Source: Alligator mississippiensis (taxonomy: Eukaryota; Chordata; Crocodylia; Alligatoridae). From it: a stretch of 64,000 nt of DNA. This document shows, piece by piece, positions 11,581 to 24,331 of the stretch. The stretch lies in assembly GCF_030867095.1 (NCBI RefSeq), contig NC_081824.1, forward strand, positions 168,896,933-168,960,932, read 5' to 3'. The first letter of the stretch is position 1. Every line of letters starts with the position of its first letter. The notes under the pieces were generated by a model that did no database searches, was not told the origin of the DNA, and worked only from the letters and a program-made list of their open reading frames with translations. Made by a program: the position numbers and the translations under genes.

Positions 11581-11980
11581 ATTTTATTCTCAAACACCCA
11601 AGGCTCTTGTGTCATAGTACTGTGACTGTTCTTTCAATTGCTGGTGGTAGGGCTGCAGTTACATCAGCATTGCTTCATGTTGGAGAAAGAAACTTTGGGA
11701 ATTAGCACACACTTCTCCTGGTTCTTGGCTTGCATCAGCCCCTTTAGACACTAGGATCCTCCAATGCACAGGGGACAAAACATGCACAAGGCATAGAGAG
11801 CATCCTCAATGGACTGTGCCAAACATAAGCACATTATTGATGAGTTTATGGAGGCTGCTGTTGGCTCAACCAAATCACCATGTTAATGCAACGTGAAGGT
11901 GGAGACAGGGTAAACTGGAGTTATAGATGGAAAAGACCCGGCAGTTCATTATCATCCTTGATGTGTCCCATAGCAGCATA

Positions 11981-12530
11981 GTTATACCTAGAGTTATAGA
12001 CTATGAGATTGGAAGAAAGCTCAGGAAGTCATCTAGTCCAACCTCCTGCTCAAGGCAGGAACACCCTGTCTAAATCATCCTAACCAAGTATTTGTCCAAC
12101 CTGAAAACTTCCAGTGACAGAGATTCTACAACCTCTCTAGGTAATCAGTTCCAGTGCTTAACCCCCCAAAGAGTTAGAAAGTTATTCCTAATATGTAACC
12201 TCTATTTCCTTCATTGCAATTTAAGCCTATTATTTCTTATCCTGAGATAAGATAATTCTGTATCCAGAGGACACAGAACAATTGATACCATCCTTTTTAT
12301 AGTAATCCTTTTTTGCATGTGAAGACTACTATCACATCCTCCTTTCATCTTCTCTTCTCCAGACTCAAGAATCCCAGTTCTTCCAACCTTTCCACACAGG
12401 TCATGTTTTCTAAAGCTTTAATATTTTTTGTTGCTCTCCTCTGGACTGTTTCCAATTTATCCATGGCTTTCTTGAAGTGGGGTACCCCAAACTGGACATA
12501 CTACTCCAAGTGAAGTCTCATCCATGTTTT
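11981..12530 (-). mobile_element. CR1 LINE 3' fragment, minus strand
   Basis: The + strand reads like the reverse of a CR1 3' end: CATCTAGTCCAACCTCCTGC, AACTTCCAGTGACAGAGATT, TCCAGTGCTTAACC, CTCCTCTGGACTGTTTCCAA and CAAACTGGACATACTACTCC. The last phrases encode, on the minus strand, the C-terminal reverse-transcriptase region (homologue of VQFWGT.. and ..LERVQ.. motifs) in decayed form. It is older than the two long copies downstream, with many differences and no open frame. Confidence 0.8.
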
Positions 12531-15500
12531 ATCAGCTGTGACAAAGTAGGTCCCTGCCATGAGGATCTTACTGTCAGATGTTTAACAGGTCTCAGAATCC
12601 AGCTGTGTTCCTGCTGTGCTTAATGCAGGAGAATGGGATTCTTTATTGTTCTCAATGGGAACTGAGCACTAATGAAAAGTTGGCTTTTTCAGGATAAGGC
12701 TGGGCCTACCTGGGAAGCATTTGCCAGTGTTGCATTGTTGGTTAGAGGTGTGATTTTTCTGTGACACCTCTATGCTTGTAAACCTCTTGCGATGGCAGTT
12801 ATACAGGGAAAAAAGCATTATTGTCAGCATATTGCTAGCATTGCTTTTTTCATTCCCTCAGCTGGCCTAATTTATACAAATAAAGGCAGGGGCAGGTCTA
12901 GAGTTGGGGGGAGATGCAAAGGTTTAAAAGCAGCTGCCTGGGAGGGGCAGTGGCATTTTTATTCAGGGAGTGCTAGAAGTTAATTGACTTCATGGTTCAT
13001 TATCATCTCTCTAATTCCTGTTAATCTCTCTTCACTCCACAGGGGTTAATGACCCTCTATCCTTTGTAATGGTCTTGATGTGGCAAAATCCTAGATCTGC
13101 CCATGAGTAAAGATACCTAGAAGAGTACCTCTGGTAGATTTGTATGAGTGTATTTGGCCCGAATCTCCAGAGCCTGGAACAAAGTGTATTGATTTCTACT
13201 GATGTGCATGCTCTGTACTCCCTGTATATCAGATTCTTTAAGGTGGATCATAGACACTCAAAAGCACTACTCACTTTTGGCATGAATTATTATTCTAGGA
13301 TTTATGAATACATAGAAGCTCACCAAGAAAACTAAATCTCATTTGACTAGTAATTGTTGGCATTCGCAATCAACAGAGTGGTGAGCGTGAAAGACGGTGT
13401 GCAAATGTGCGAAAACCGCTGTGAAAAACACTCACTACCACTCCCAGCTCCCTAATCAGGTGCAGGCCGTATGCATCTTGATCCACAGAGGGATCAAAGC
13501 CAAAATGTTCAGATTCAGAGGCCTAAAATATAGGTACCCAAATCCATAGATGGGCACCTGAATATGAGACATAGCTTGCAGCCTCTTCCTGTATGAGACT
13601 AGGAGAAAATGTGAGGGAAGAGTTTGTTAGGCTGAGAAGTCAGCTTCCTCCCAGAGATGGGACCTCTGCAGTCTGTCATGCACATCAAGAAATGACTTGT
13701 CTACTGTTAGATTTCAAAATCAGAGGGCTGCCTTTGCTCTGTGTTCCTGATAGGATGGGGTAGCTGGGCTGGGAGCCAGCGCTGCTCAGAAAGGAGTGAA
13801 GTTTGTGATGCCCTTTCTGAAGGGGTCACAGAATGATGCCTCCAGCCATAAACTCTGCGCTGTCTCTGCTTGCCCCTTTGATTGGGCACAGAAGTTAGAG
13901 GCTGCAGTGAGAGGCCATGTCTGAGGGAATGCAGGGGCCCAAGCCCTGCAATGCAGTGTCAAAGATAATACCCCCTCCCACTCCTTTTCTCTGATGAGCA
14001 GAGCAGGGAGAATTGGCTTAAAGCCTTTCCCAGCTCTGCCTTGATCTCCTCTTGCACTCAACATCTCTTGTGACTTTGTCAGCCCCACAGACCAGACACA
14101 GTCCCTGGTGAGGGGCTGGAGGAAGCCTGTTCTGAGTAGCTGAGCTGAACAGAAGTGACAAATTCCCTAGATGAGAGATAAGCTAAGGTCTCCTCCTGTC
14201 CCATCCACTGCTCCTTCCTTTATCTGGGACATAACACATCACAAGGATGGGCATGGGGGACAAGTGAGGACGGTTCCTGTGTCTTCAAGGGGAAGAAGGA
14301 AGGGAAGGTGTAGACCATGTCTTCACACTACCTGGGAAAGGTGCTTTTCTTTTGAGTTAATGGCTGTAGGTCAGGGTAGATAAATAAGTTTTGTTTCCTG
14401 CCTAAGCAAGCGCAGCGGAGTCCTGGGGCTTAGTATCTAATGGAGCATCAGGTACTGCAGAAATTAGGAGCCTGATTTGAGGCAACTATTTTGTGAAATT
14501 CTTAGCCTTGTCCCCACATCATGTCACTGCTTTTCCCATCTAGACATGGATCAAATGAAATCAAATCCACCAGATAATGAAGCAGAGAAAGCATCTGCCA
14601 CAGGGACTTGGCTATTAACTTGAGCCGTAGTAGCTCATGCTGTTAACTCTGGAGATCCCTGGATCAGTATCTGGCGTGTCAGCCAAGAGGGCAGCTGCCA
14701 CACGAGTGCTTTCCTTGAGTCTGTTTAAAAAAAGTGCCAACCTCAGACAAAACTGGACTGTGACTATTTTCTGGGCTCTTGCTTTAAGAAGCCAGGGGAA
14801 AGAAAATGTCTGGATGCTGTGAGGGGCGCAGGCAGGGGGAGGGGGTAGAAACAGAGCCTGGAGCCTTGGGCAGTTTCCCAGCCGGTGCAGATTAGTGCAG
14901 TGGCACTGAACTCAATGGGAGGAGGCAAATCAGCAGAGCTTCGCTGAAGTCACGGGAGCTACAGTGATTTACGCCACCTGAATTTCTGACCACAAGAAAG
15001 TGCTACTTGTGCAACAGCCACCCAGCTTGAGGGAAGGACAAAGCTGAGAGCTCACTGAGGATTTCAGTGAGAGGGCAAATAATTCCTCTCCTCCCCTGCC
15101 CTGTACGTTAGCAGCCTCATGAAGAACGTCAGCTCCAGCATCACGGATAGGTGTGGGGATATCTCTGAGTGGAGGAGTGGGAAAGGGAGGGATTTGGAAG
15201 AATACACAGACTCAGCACACACAGTACATACTCTTTGCTGGATTAGGCCAGGCCCTCTGAGTATGAGGACCAGGGTATTGTCTTTACGGTGCTCATTAGA
15301 CAGAGGTAATAGAGAGGCAGAACTGAGAGGAAGAGGAAGGGAGGGTTATGGGGCAGAGTGGCTCCAAGATCCTCATATGGAAGGCACTTGAAGTGCAGTG
15401 AAGGAAGTGACTGAGCTGGCTGGAGACAACTCAGCTGTAAGACCAAGACTGCTCTGAATTTTTCTCCCCTGCTGATTTCATTGCTGTCTAGTAAACCAGG

Positions 15501-15644
15501 ATCTTTCTCCTAGCTGACAATGCTGCTTAGTCTCACGTGAGATGGTTGTTCCAAGCTCTGTTCAGCTGGAGTGGTAGGATCTGGTGAATCCTGTGCTGAA
15601 TGCTACTGTGCTACTCTTGGCACTTAATAATAGTACTAAGGCAT
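12531..15644. other. No gene seen; old repeat traces
   Basis: Holds the CpG-rich inverted repeat at 13375 and two stretches with old-repeat wording (13505-13570, 14890-14985). No exon supported. Confidence 0.5.
13375..13441. repeat. CpG-rich inverted repeat
   Basis: Arms GAGTGGTGAGCGTG and CACTCACTACCACTC flank a centre with AAGACGGTGTGC and GCGAAAACCGCTG. It is rich in CpG compared with its surroundings. Origin unknown; it may be a small MITE remnant. Confidence 0.45.
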
Positions 15645-15760
15645 AAGAGTCATAAAAATAGTGCTGGAAGGGACCTCAGGAAATCCAAGCCCCTGCTCAG
15701 AATCATCTCTTATAAACGTTTGTCTGACCTAAAAACTCCCAACTTCTGTTGCATGATCAT
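15645..15760 (-). mobile_element. Short CR1 3'-end fragment
   Basis: GTGCTGGAAGGGACCTCAGGAA and AAACTCCCAACTTCTG match the reverse of CR1 3' untranslated sequence. Diverged and truncated. Confidence 0.65.
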
Positions 15761-18700
15761 TTTTTAAAGTAGTCTCGTGATTCCAGCATGATGTGTTCTT
15801 GTCATTCAGTTAAAAAAAAATAAGGCCTCTCCAGTTGCTAGCTGATCTTTGTGGGACCCTGGGGTGTCTTTGAAAGATAGCATTTTAAACTTGCTGGACC
15901 AAATGAGTCCTGCTGTGAGCTCTCTGACGTCTATGAATTTACAGCAGGGATGTATTTGGTCCATCTCCTGTTTATGGGAATTCCTTGGGGAAGCTGGCCA
16001 GTTTGAGATCATCCAGATATATCTGCCACATTGCCCCATATTTTTAATGCTGTCAAAGAGTCAGCAAGTGAGGTGGCCTGAGGTCTGCCTGTGACACACA
16101 GGAAATTAGATCCAAAACATCCTGGGGACAGATGCCCCTCTTTCCTGACCTACAATATCCCTGCCATACCAGCCCTGGCTTTTATCTTTGAGTATAGTCA
16201 AGGGTTACAGTGTTTCTGTGATATGGACCCATATAACCTTCCATTTGTGTAGGATGACAGCATCCAGGTCTGTAGAGGTACAGAATCAGAGCACTAACCC
16301 ACTGATCCAGTGAGCTTCTTCCCAGCCCTTAGCATGGCATTGGTCACAGCACAAAGACAGAATGGTTTTGAAATGACTGTGTAGCTCACAGGCTTGGAGG
16401 AAAGATTTTGTAGCCAGGGCCTCCAGCAAGGGATGCTTTGGTTATCTGAACAGCACCTTCTCTGCAGTAGGTAGAAGCAAAGGAGTTTTGGGGGAAGGGA
16501 GGAGTCTGTTGAGAGCTGCATGTTGTAATCTCATTTGTAAATGCTGCCATTTCACTTGCTGAGGATAAAGCCCACATTGACTTGTTTATTTTTCATTAGA
16601 TCCCATGGCTATTTTTTTGGGGACAAAAGGGTGGGAAGAGGGAGCCAGTGGCCTGACCTGGTTAAGCCATCAGGCGTTTTTGAATGGCACATTGTAAGAA
16701 AGGAGAGGGAAAAAAGGCCAGATAATTAGGCCTTAATCTCAGACTTTGTGAGGAGCTGGAGCCAAACAGAGGAGGGGATATTCAGTACGTCAGGGTTCTT
16801 CACACAGACCCAAGTGCACAATAATAGCTGGTTCTGAGGACGGTCTATTTGGGATCCAATGGGTACAGGTAGCAGCTGAAACTACCCCTGGCTCAGCCTG
16901 GGGAAGGCTGAGCCTGACATGTCTGCGAGCTCCTCCCACAGCCAACACTCTTGCCCTATTTCCGAATTCATCTCCCATTGGGTGAGGCTGGGAATGGAGT
17001 ATCTGAGAGCTCCCTACCTCCTTGCCACGTTGCTTACAATGCCTTTCTTTGCTGCTAGTATTAGACTAGTGGAGAGCTCTCAGGACTCCTGCACTATTCA
17101 TTACAGAGCTTCTTGCTGAAGATGCAAGCAGTGGAACAAATTGGAGATCTTTGCATTTCCACAAGAGGTCCCTGGGGTGCCTCCTCCTGGGGAGGGCCAA
17201 GAGTGGAGCACCCATGAACATGCTTCTAATTTGAGGTGTTCTGCACACTACTCAGATGAACCTGCAAGCTCATGGGAGAACGGACACAAGACAGCAGTCC
17301 TTGGAAACTTAGCCAAAGAAAAATCATATATAGGGAGTCTCCACGTGTATGTTGCTATTCTAATTTCTCTAAAGTGCCCTGGTGTCAGTGGTCTTACTCT
17401 GCCCATCTAGTGTAGAAACAAATCATCTGTGAGGAGGCTGGGTTTAGGGATTGCCCTTTACACTCTGCTCTCCTGCTGCTTGCTTTTATCAACTCTTTGC
17501 TTGAGTGATTAATCTGTGATTCAGCAAAGGAAGCCTAATGGTCCTGAAAACATCTGTAAAAACCCAGCACTCCCAGGTCCAGACGAACATAGAGGTTTTG
17601 CGAACTGCAGGTGGAGGAGGGGGAGGAGTGAGGCCAGGCTCCCTGGAGTGGCATGGCTGGTGGTGACCAGGCCTGCATATCTGTGGGCTCCGGAGACTTT
17701 CAAGAGAACCAGGTCTGCTTTGCCTGTGCTCTTATCTCAATTTAAGGTCACCTGGCAGCACTCTCCCTGCTGTCTGCCCCTCCCCTAACATGGGTGATGT
17801 CAAATTGTTCTGATAAGGGGGCGTATGGAGAGCACAGCCAGGGCACAGCCCTGGGCAAGGCCTGATTTACGGGCTGCTGTTATTGCCATCAGTTCTCTTC
17901 ACACTGGCTTTGGCCATCCTCGCGCCAATGTGGAACAGCCAGCAGGCGGTCCCTGTCAGCTCAGTTTCTGCAGGAGATGGGAGACAGTGTTTATATTGTG
18001 GGGGGTTGCCTGTGCCCTTGACAGAGGTCACATTGCTTTTTAATTTCTTGTTTGGAACTGCATCTGGAAAGTTTAGGCAATTACCGGCTGGGAGACTCCC
18101 TCAGAATGCCAGCAGTATTTATGAAGCCCCTTGTCCCTTCTGCTTGAGGGATGCAATTAACGGAAAAGAGGGAGTGAGAGTCGCAGGCAGTGAATGCCGG
18201 CCTGCATCCCTGTGAGATGGCTGGGAGCAAATGACCAGATCTTCACTGATGGCACAACAGGGCCCCATGTGAATGGCGAATGGGCAATGGCGATGGAGCC
18301 AATGGCCTTATGGAGAAAGATGGTATCAGATTGTTCACTGTGGGGATGAGATCACACCGTGGAGTTGAAAGTGGAAGAATGACAGCAGGGAAACTTTGCA
18401 TGCACTGGAGGTGAAGAAAGTGAAGTGACGGGAGGCTCATGAATAAGAAAGAGGAGAGAAAGAGTTGCATGAGAAAGAGACCATAATGAACACTATGAAT
18501 ATGTCAACACAATGCACTACATCAACCTAGGACACGTCTATATCATTTCCATAGCATTCCCAGGAGCAGTATTGAGAACAAACCCACCCATCTCCTACTC
18601 CTGCTTTCTATGCACCAAATCTGGAAAGGGGGCAGCACAGACTGCCCTGACAGGTTTCCCCCACCTTCCCACCCTTGGCGGGAGTTTCACCTCATTCCTG

Positions 18701-18969
18701 GGTTTTGCCTGTGTTGAGTGGGATCTGGTGGAGAAGGTGTGTTTCTTCGCAGTGCTTTTGGGACCACCATGTAAGTGGCAGAGACATGCCTGTAGTTTGC
18801 CCTGTATTCAATGTCTAATGGCATTTTGTGTACAGTTAGATGTACAGCCCATCAGGCCTGAGTCTCATTCACATTCAGGCCACACTACATGACTCTGGCA
18901 GCATCAGGGCAGCTTTAAAGTGTGATTAAGTGTCACTAAGAAATGCAAAACTCTAGAAGTCTTGATTCA
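15761..18969. other. No gene seen; moderately GC-rich unique sequence
   Basis: A 3.2-kb stretch free of clear transposons. Frames up to 126 codons (18512-18892) have no recognisable motif. Its low repeat content makes it a candidate for conserved regulatory sequence in the VEGFA upstream domain, but that is inference. Confidence 0.45.
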
Positions 18970-19073
18970 GAGATGATGTGTTTTATTAGACCAATTAAGA
19001 AATCGCAGAAAAATATCTTTTTCTTCAAACTTTCAGGCTCACACGCCCTTCATCAGACTCAGGGAAAATTAAC
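18970..19073 (-). mobile_element. Penelope-like repeat end, copy on minus strand
   Basis: The + strand starts AGATGATGTGTTTTATTAGACC and ends CACGCCCTTCATCAGACTCAG. On the minus strand it reads CTGATGA, AGGGCGTGTGAGCCT, GAAAGTTTGAAG, then the TTGGTCTAATAAAAC tail. This copy keeps the exact CTGATGA..GAAA core. Confidence 0.55.
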
Positions 19074-19556
19074 ATCCCATTAAGTGTCACTGGCACCCAC
19101 TCTAAACTCCTCATCACAGTTAGAAGAGCACAAAGGAGTCTCAAGGCTACTGTTAAAAAAAATGCTATCAGAACAATGTCAGTTCAAAACAGGAAGATAC
19201 ACCCTTACCCAGCCCTAATCACTCTTCTAAAGTAGATCCAGCTTTGCTGGTGAACAACTTTATTTTGCTGATAAAACTTATTCCATTCAGGGAATTGGTC
19301 TCAGTTATATTGGCAGTAGCACACTTTTGCTTATATAAGCTTCATTTCCATGAGAAGGTTTTGCCAGTAGATCCATACTGGCAAACCTTTTCCAGTATAG
19401 GGAAGGCCGCAGTATCAATGAGAAAAAGTTGCTTTGAGCATAAATTGTACAGCAAAGGATAGCGAAGGCATGACTCCAGGGGTGTGAGCAGAATGATGAG
19501 CTCAGAGGTGTGGTGAAGGCAAAACAAGATTTTCTGGTGTCCCATCACTAGGATAC

Positions 19557-20455
19557 TTCATAGATTTCATAGACATTAGGGCTGGAAGGGACCTTGGAAG
19601 ATCAATGAGTCCAGCCCCCTACCCCAGGGGCAGGAAGTCAGCTGGGGTCACAGGATCCCAGCAAGATAAAAGTCCAAATGCCTCTTAAAGATGTCCAGAG
19701 TAGGTGCTTGCACCACCTCTGGCAGCAGTCTGTTTCAGGCCTTGGGGGCTCGGACAGTAAAGAAGTTCTTCCTTATATCCAGCCTGAAATGGTCTTGGAG
19801 GAGTTTGTCACTGTTTGACCTTGTCATCCCATGGGGTGCTCTGGTGAATAGGCGTTCCCCCAGATCCTGATGTACACCCCTTATATACTTATAGGTAGCC
19901 ACCAAGTCACCCCTGAGCCTGCGCTTTTCCAACCTGAAGAGTCCCATAGGTCTCAGCTTCCCATCATAAGGCCTGTTTTCCTGCCCTCTGATTGTGTATG
20001 GCTCTCCTCTGGACTCTCTCAAGCTTCTCCACATCCTTTTTAAATTATGGAGCCCAGAATTGGATGCAGTACTCCAGCTGTGGCCTCACCAAGGCCAAGT
20101 ACAATGGGAGGATGACATCCTGGGATTTGCTAGAGAAGCATCTATGGATGCAAGCCAGAGTTTTGCTTGCTTTGCTGGCTGCAACATCACACTGATGGCT
20201 CATATTCATCTTGTGGTCAATCATGACCCCCAAGTCCCTTTCGGCCATGGTGCTAGCAAGTGTAGCACTGCCAAGCCTATAAGCCTGCTGTGGGTTTTTC
20301 TTCCCAAGGTGGAGTACCTTGCATTTTTCGGTGTTGAACGCCATCAGGTTTTTGCCCGCCCATTATGCGAGCCTGTCCAGGTCAGCCTGGATCACCATCC
20401 TGTCCTCGGGTGTACTTCTGGACACATGCTGTATTGTACTAGCTATCCTGTGTAG
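19557..20455 (-). mobile_element. CR1 LINE, 3' part with RT C-terminus
   Basis: A 900-bp 5'-truncated CR1 on the minus strand. It ends at the left with the CR1-style tail box (TTCATAGATTTCATAGACAT on +). Minus-strand frames encode the reverse-transcriptase end in order: a QADLDRLA motif, MAFNTEKCKVLHLGKKNP, AERDLGVMIDHKMNMSHQC, ILPLYLALVRPQLEYCIQFW, then GQENRPYDGKLRPMGLFRLE and FRLDIRKNFFTVRAPKA. These motifs are diagnostic of chicken-type CR1. The reading frame is broken between the two main segments and before the QADLDRLA part (an in-frame stop follows it). Long open stretches imply moderate age. Confidence 0.93.
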
Positions 20456-20821
20456 CCAGCAAGACACAGACTATAGCTTTAGCTCAGTGACTACCAGCTG
20501 AGCTGGGACTGGTGTTCTCTTCTTGCACTGCCCCCTTCTCGCAGGCCCTGGATTAAGCTATCAGGAAAGCTGTGTTTTTTGAACAGAGGCACCCATTCAC
20601 GGAGGCTTCCCCTGAGTGGCACATCAGTGTGAGAGAAGGTACATGCGTGCAATAATTGAAGAGATGAAGGCCGAGTGTGCTCAACAGACTGACAAAGCCA
20701 ATTACTTCTCAGGAATTCCTGCTCCTCAGGCTTGAATGGTGATTACAAAACCTGTGCCATTAAAAATTAGCCCAGGGAGGGACTTGTTGCCAGAGTGCAG
20801 CAGGAATTTCCCATCAGATTC

Positions 20822-21060
20822 ACAGAGGCCACCAAATACACAAAGTGACAATAAAACACAACACTCAGATATACTACACACTTGTTCACAGAGACATGAT
20901 ACACTCACTCATCCACCCACATCCAGACACAGAGCACAGCACATACCCACATATACACAGATACTTAACACATCCATCCATTCCCACAGACCCATAACAC
21001 AGTCAAACCTGCATGCATGGACCCAGTGCACCTACACACACAAGGTAGATACACTCTGTG
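20822..21060. repeat. CA-rich low-complexity tract
   Basis: Cytosine/adenine-dominated sequence with recurring CACA, CCCAC and ACACA phrases, probably a decayed (CA)n or CACAN minisatellite. Confidence 0.6.
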
Positions 21061-21989
21061 ACAGATGGTTATGAAACCCACATCATGGTTGTAGTGACAG
21101 GTCTATTCTCTGGCAATGTGCATTGCTTCTGGCCATGGAGTCTCGTTTGGGGGTGAGTGGTAGTGGCGTAAGTGAGGCATACCAGGATGAGACAATTTAT
21201 CTTGGGAGAACGGCTGGAATCCTATGTCTGATCCCAACTTGGGACAGGAAGTGATGATATTATTGGCTTTGTGGTGCAAGGAGAGTGTGTTGGTGTGAGA
21301 GTAGATGGGCCACAAGTATTCAGGAAATACAGGCAGTAGCCAGACGTCTCCCTTCCTTTCATACCAGTCTTGTGCATCATAATTCCCCCTAGGGACTTGT
21401 GTTCACTGCAAAGTTTCCTAGAGTTGTGTTCCTAGAGCCACACAAGCATTGCTCCTAACTGGAGTCTGCACACACCATCTCCTAATTTGTGTACAGTGTT
21501 GTTTTACGTTTGAGTTGGCTGATTTGTTACAGGTTGGAGGCTTGAGCTTGAGCTAGCACAATGCCTTAGCTTCTGATGTGACTGTTCTGAAGTGTAGATG
21601 CAGGCTCGCTCCTCTTAAGTGCCAGTGGTCAGTCCTTCAGTGCCTTCCCACAATTCCCCATGTGCCCAGCAAGGACAGATAGGGACAGATTCAGTTGACT
21701 GGAAAATAATTCACAGAGCAGTCAAAACAGCCGCAGTGCTAGGAAATAAGGGATAGGACCCTACAAGTCTACGTCCCACAGGAGTGAATGCAGCACCAGT
21801 GGGGCTGCAACAGCTTACCTGCTGTTTGCAGAATGGCTGCTCTCATTCCAGCTAAGCTATTGAGTGAGAAGCAATTGCTGCTGAGGTTACTGAAGTTAAC
21901 TCTGTTGTGAGAGCATGGCCTTGTGGGTGTAAATGAGGATGGTGAGGTTTTTTTTAGCTGTTTGCTGTAGTGTGGGGAAAGGTCCTTTT

Positions 21990-22262
21990 CCTAGGATCTT
22001 CTGAGCAGTACCGCGGGGGGGATGGGAGGATGGGGACAGGGACGAGGACAAGTGGGGCGACTGCAGGTGCTGAAGAGAAGGGGCACCAACAGGTGCTGCC
22101 CAGCCAGGGTGGGATGCAGGACGGAGCCACGTGCGACTCGTTTTGGGGGGTGTGGGCATGGGGGGAGGGCAGCTCCTGCCACTGTGTGCACTCCCAGGCA
22201 AGCATGGGGGGCACGTTCCCCCCAGATCTGGATGCGGGGTGAGGCGGGCTTTGCCCCAGGCA
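21990..22262. repeat. GC-rich repeat related to the 39.8-40.5 kb element
   Basis: Shares phrases with one arm of the palindromic element at 39806: GCTGCCCAGCC.GGGTG, CTCC.GCCACTG, GGCA.GCATGGGG and CCCCAGATCTG.ATG. Only a single arm seems present. It explains the string of long frames on both strands here. Boundaries approximate. Confidence 0.5.
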
Positions 22263-22372
22263 CCAGACTTCCTTGCTATGTTACTGCTTCTGAGGATATA
22301 ACAACTTGAAGTGGCAGGACATTGGCAGTCACCTCAGCTCCCCTGCTCTTACTTGGGGCATGATGTAGGGCA

Positions 22373-22590
22373 GGGGTGGATGACCTGTGGCATGGGTGCC
22401 ACAAGTAGTATAGACAACCTCTGTGGGTGGCACTCATCAGACTGGGGAGGGGGCAGGTAGCACAACAGCAGATAGGGCATGGAATAGAAAGCAGAGCAAC
22501 AGATTGCGCAGCGGAAGGGGATTGTAATTGCACTTGAGGAGGCTGCAGGGCTAATTTGTGGCATGCCTGTCAAAAAGATTGGCTCCTACT
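22373..22590. mobile_element. Possible hAT-like MITE
   Basis: The left end CAGGGGTGGATGACCTGTGGC is like many hAT MITEs. The right limit is unclear. A candidate end near GGCTCCTACTA is followed by GTGTAGG, resembling the GATGTAGG before the left end. Termini match only weakly. Confidence 0.4.
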
Positions 22591-23383
22591 AGTGTAGGAT
22601 ACTGGCATTGTGCTTTATGGTTGCATGTGAGGGTCTGAAGCAGTGATTTTGGGGATTCCTTGGGCAAATGATTGCTTGCCCTTTCCAGCCTATGTTCTGC
22701 TGTCCTGTACAAGAGAAGGACAGGCTCTGGCAGCTGAGGGTATAAAGAGTGCTTTGTAGATCCCATCTGTGCTGTCTCCCTCTGTGCTGCTGACCCTGCT
22801 GTTTTTCTTTACTCTTTCATGTGGGTCTTTGTAACAGTTTGGCAAAGCTAGTCAGAGCGGGCTGATTTTTGAAGGTAAAATTCCCCACCCCCATAGAGAG
22901 GATCAGTGCAAGCTTTGGACATCATTTAAATCCCACTTAAATCTAGGTCCCTCCCCATGGATTTGAGAAAGATTTAAATGGTACAGAAGTCTGGTGCTAG
23001 TGCACTGTACAGTGATGAGCCTTACCCTTAGTGGCTTCCAGCCTTCACTCTGTGCACAACTTGTTTGTCACTCAGCACTGTGTAGCAATTACTCTGTGGT
23101 ACAAATTTCTGCCTGTGCTGGCTCCATGGGCATTTGCTACCCCGCATAACAGCTGTGTGACTGGTTACTGTAATTACCTGGGGTAGTTTCTTTTTCTTGA
23201 TTTGATGTGTGCTGCCATAATAAGGAAAAAGCAGGGGGTGACCAAGTCACTGAGCCCTTGATTCCCATATCTGGAGAACGGTGGAGGCTAAAGGTCACTT
23301 CAAACCTCTTCCTTCCCAGGCTTCTTCAGTCAGGTCTTACCTAAAATAATTTGTTTGCCTATTCAAGTAACTCCAGCCCTGAT

Positions 23384-23475
23384 CCTGCAATGACCTCTAT
23401 ATGAGTTGACCTTTGAGCCTCACTGTAGAGCCCCACTCCCTTAAATAAGGCTTCGTGCAGAGTGGAGGTCTGCTT
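23384..23475. repeat. Ancient unclassified repeat fragment
   Basis: CCTGATCCTGCAATGACCTC, GAGCCTCACTGTAGAGCCCC and CGTGCAGAGTGGAGGTCTG match a common old sauropsid repeat pattern (CCTGATCCTGCAA..). No termini seen; related wording at 55845-55900. Confidence 0.4.
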
Positions 23476-23933
23476 GCATGAAACCTGCTCTCCATTCTGG
23501 ACTTTTGCTTATATTTCTACAGCCTATTGACAGCCAGCCATGTAACTAAGGGGAGGCTAGGGAGGAGGGGGTACCAGGGAAATAGCCCTATAGACCACCA
23601 CTGTTCAGAGTGAAAAGCCAGTAACATAAATGTGGTGGGGTGACTGGCGCAGCCCTGGGTACCAATTTGTGGGGGAGCAAAACTAACATCTGCTACCATA
23701 GCAGCATGATTGTGCTGGCAGCATGACAGCAGCTAGAAGTCACCTCTGCTTCCCTACAAGGTGCCAGTTTGTCTTGTTATATCTTGTTATGGCTCTGTTG
23801 CCAGTAGTGTTGCCCCTCTTAAAAACTGACTCCCTCCTCTGTTTTCTTTTGATAGTAAGACTTCCTATGGTCGCACAGAGGCAAAATTCCCATGTTCCCC
23901 CTGCTTCAGTAATGTATCTAGCCCCTTCACTAT

Positions 23934-23995
23934 AGTTATTTACCACTATATATAACAATATATATACTATTATATATAACAATAAATATATCCAT
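23934..23995. repeat. AT-rich tandem tract
   Basis: Repeats of TATATATAACAATA with a roughly 20-25-bp period. Confidence 0.75.
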
Positions 23996-24041
23996 GTTAT
24001 CTTGCTATCTGTTTCCTGCTTGTTTTGACTGTGTCCTACAT

Positions 24042-24331
24042 ACCATATTTTCTCATATAGATTGTACCCGGCATAAGATACACAGCTTTTTTTTTTCCTG
24101 AAAGGCAGAATAAAGAAGAAAAAATCTTTCTTTGTAGTAAGTAACTGAGTAAGAACTGCTAGGGAGCAGAGCCTGCTCATTGTTCTGCTGCTTGTGCAGA
24201 CTTTTCTTTTGAAACTGCTTTTATCATATTACCTTGCATATAATGTATACTCCAATTTCTAGCAACTTTTTGGGTGTTTTTCTTTTCTTTTTTGAAAAAA
24301 CAGGTGCATGTTATATGCAAGAAAATACAGC
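24042..24331. mobile_element. MITE with TATTTTCT inverted ends
   Basis: Left end ACCATATTTTCTCATATAGA and right end complement GCTGTATTTTCTTGCATATA pair over their length; AT lies on both flanks. The interior contains a second weaker terminus-like phrase, TTACCTTGCATATAATGTAT, suggesting a composite copy. A 2-bp AT duplication would fit ISL2EU/Harbinger-type elements, but two bases are weak proof. Confidence 0.5.

Larger units (their letters stand above)
10263..11980. other. No gene seen apart from microsatellites
   Basis: Contains the CA and CCT tracts. The frames of 115-117 codons at 10224-10624 overlap each other on opposite strands and resemble nothing known to me. Confidence 0.5.
20456..24041. 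other. No gene seen; repeats as listed
   Basis: Apart from the CA-rich tract, the GC-rich repeat and the possible MITE, nothing recognisable. The frames at 21896-22309 fall inside the GC-rich repeat. Confidence 0.5.

Noticed and set aside
20045-20344. Possible host gene encoding KCKVLHLGKKNP..
   Set aside because: The motifs are those of the CR1 reverse transcriptase C-terminus, followed by the CR1 tail box.
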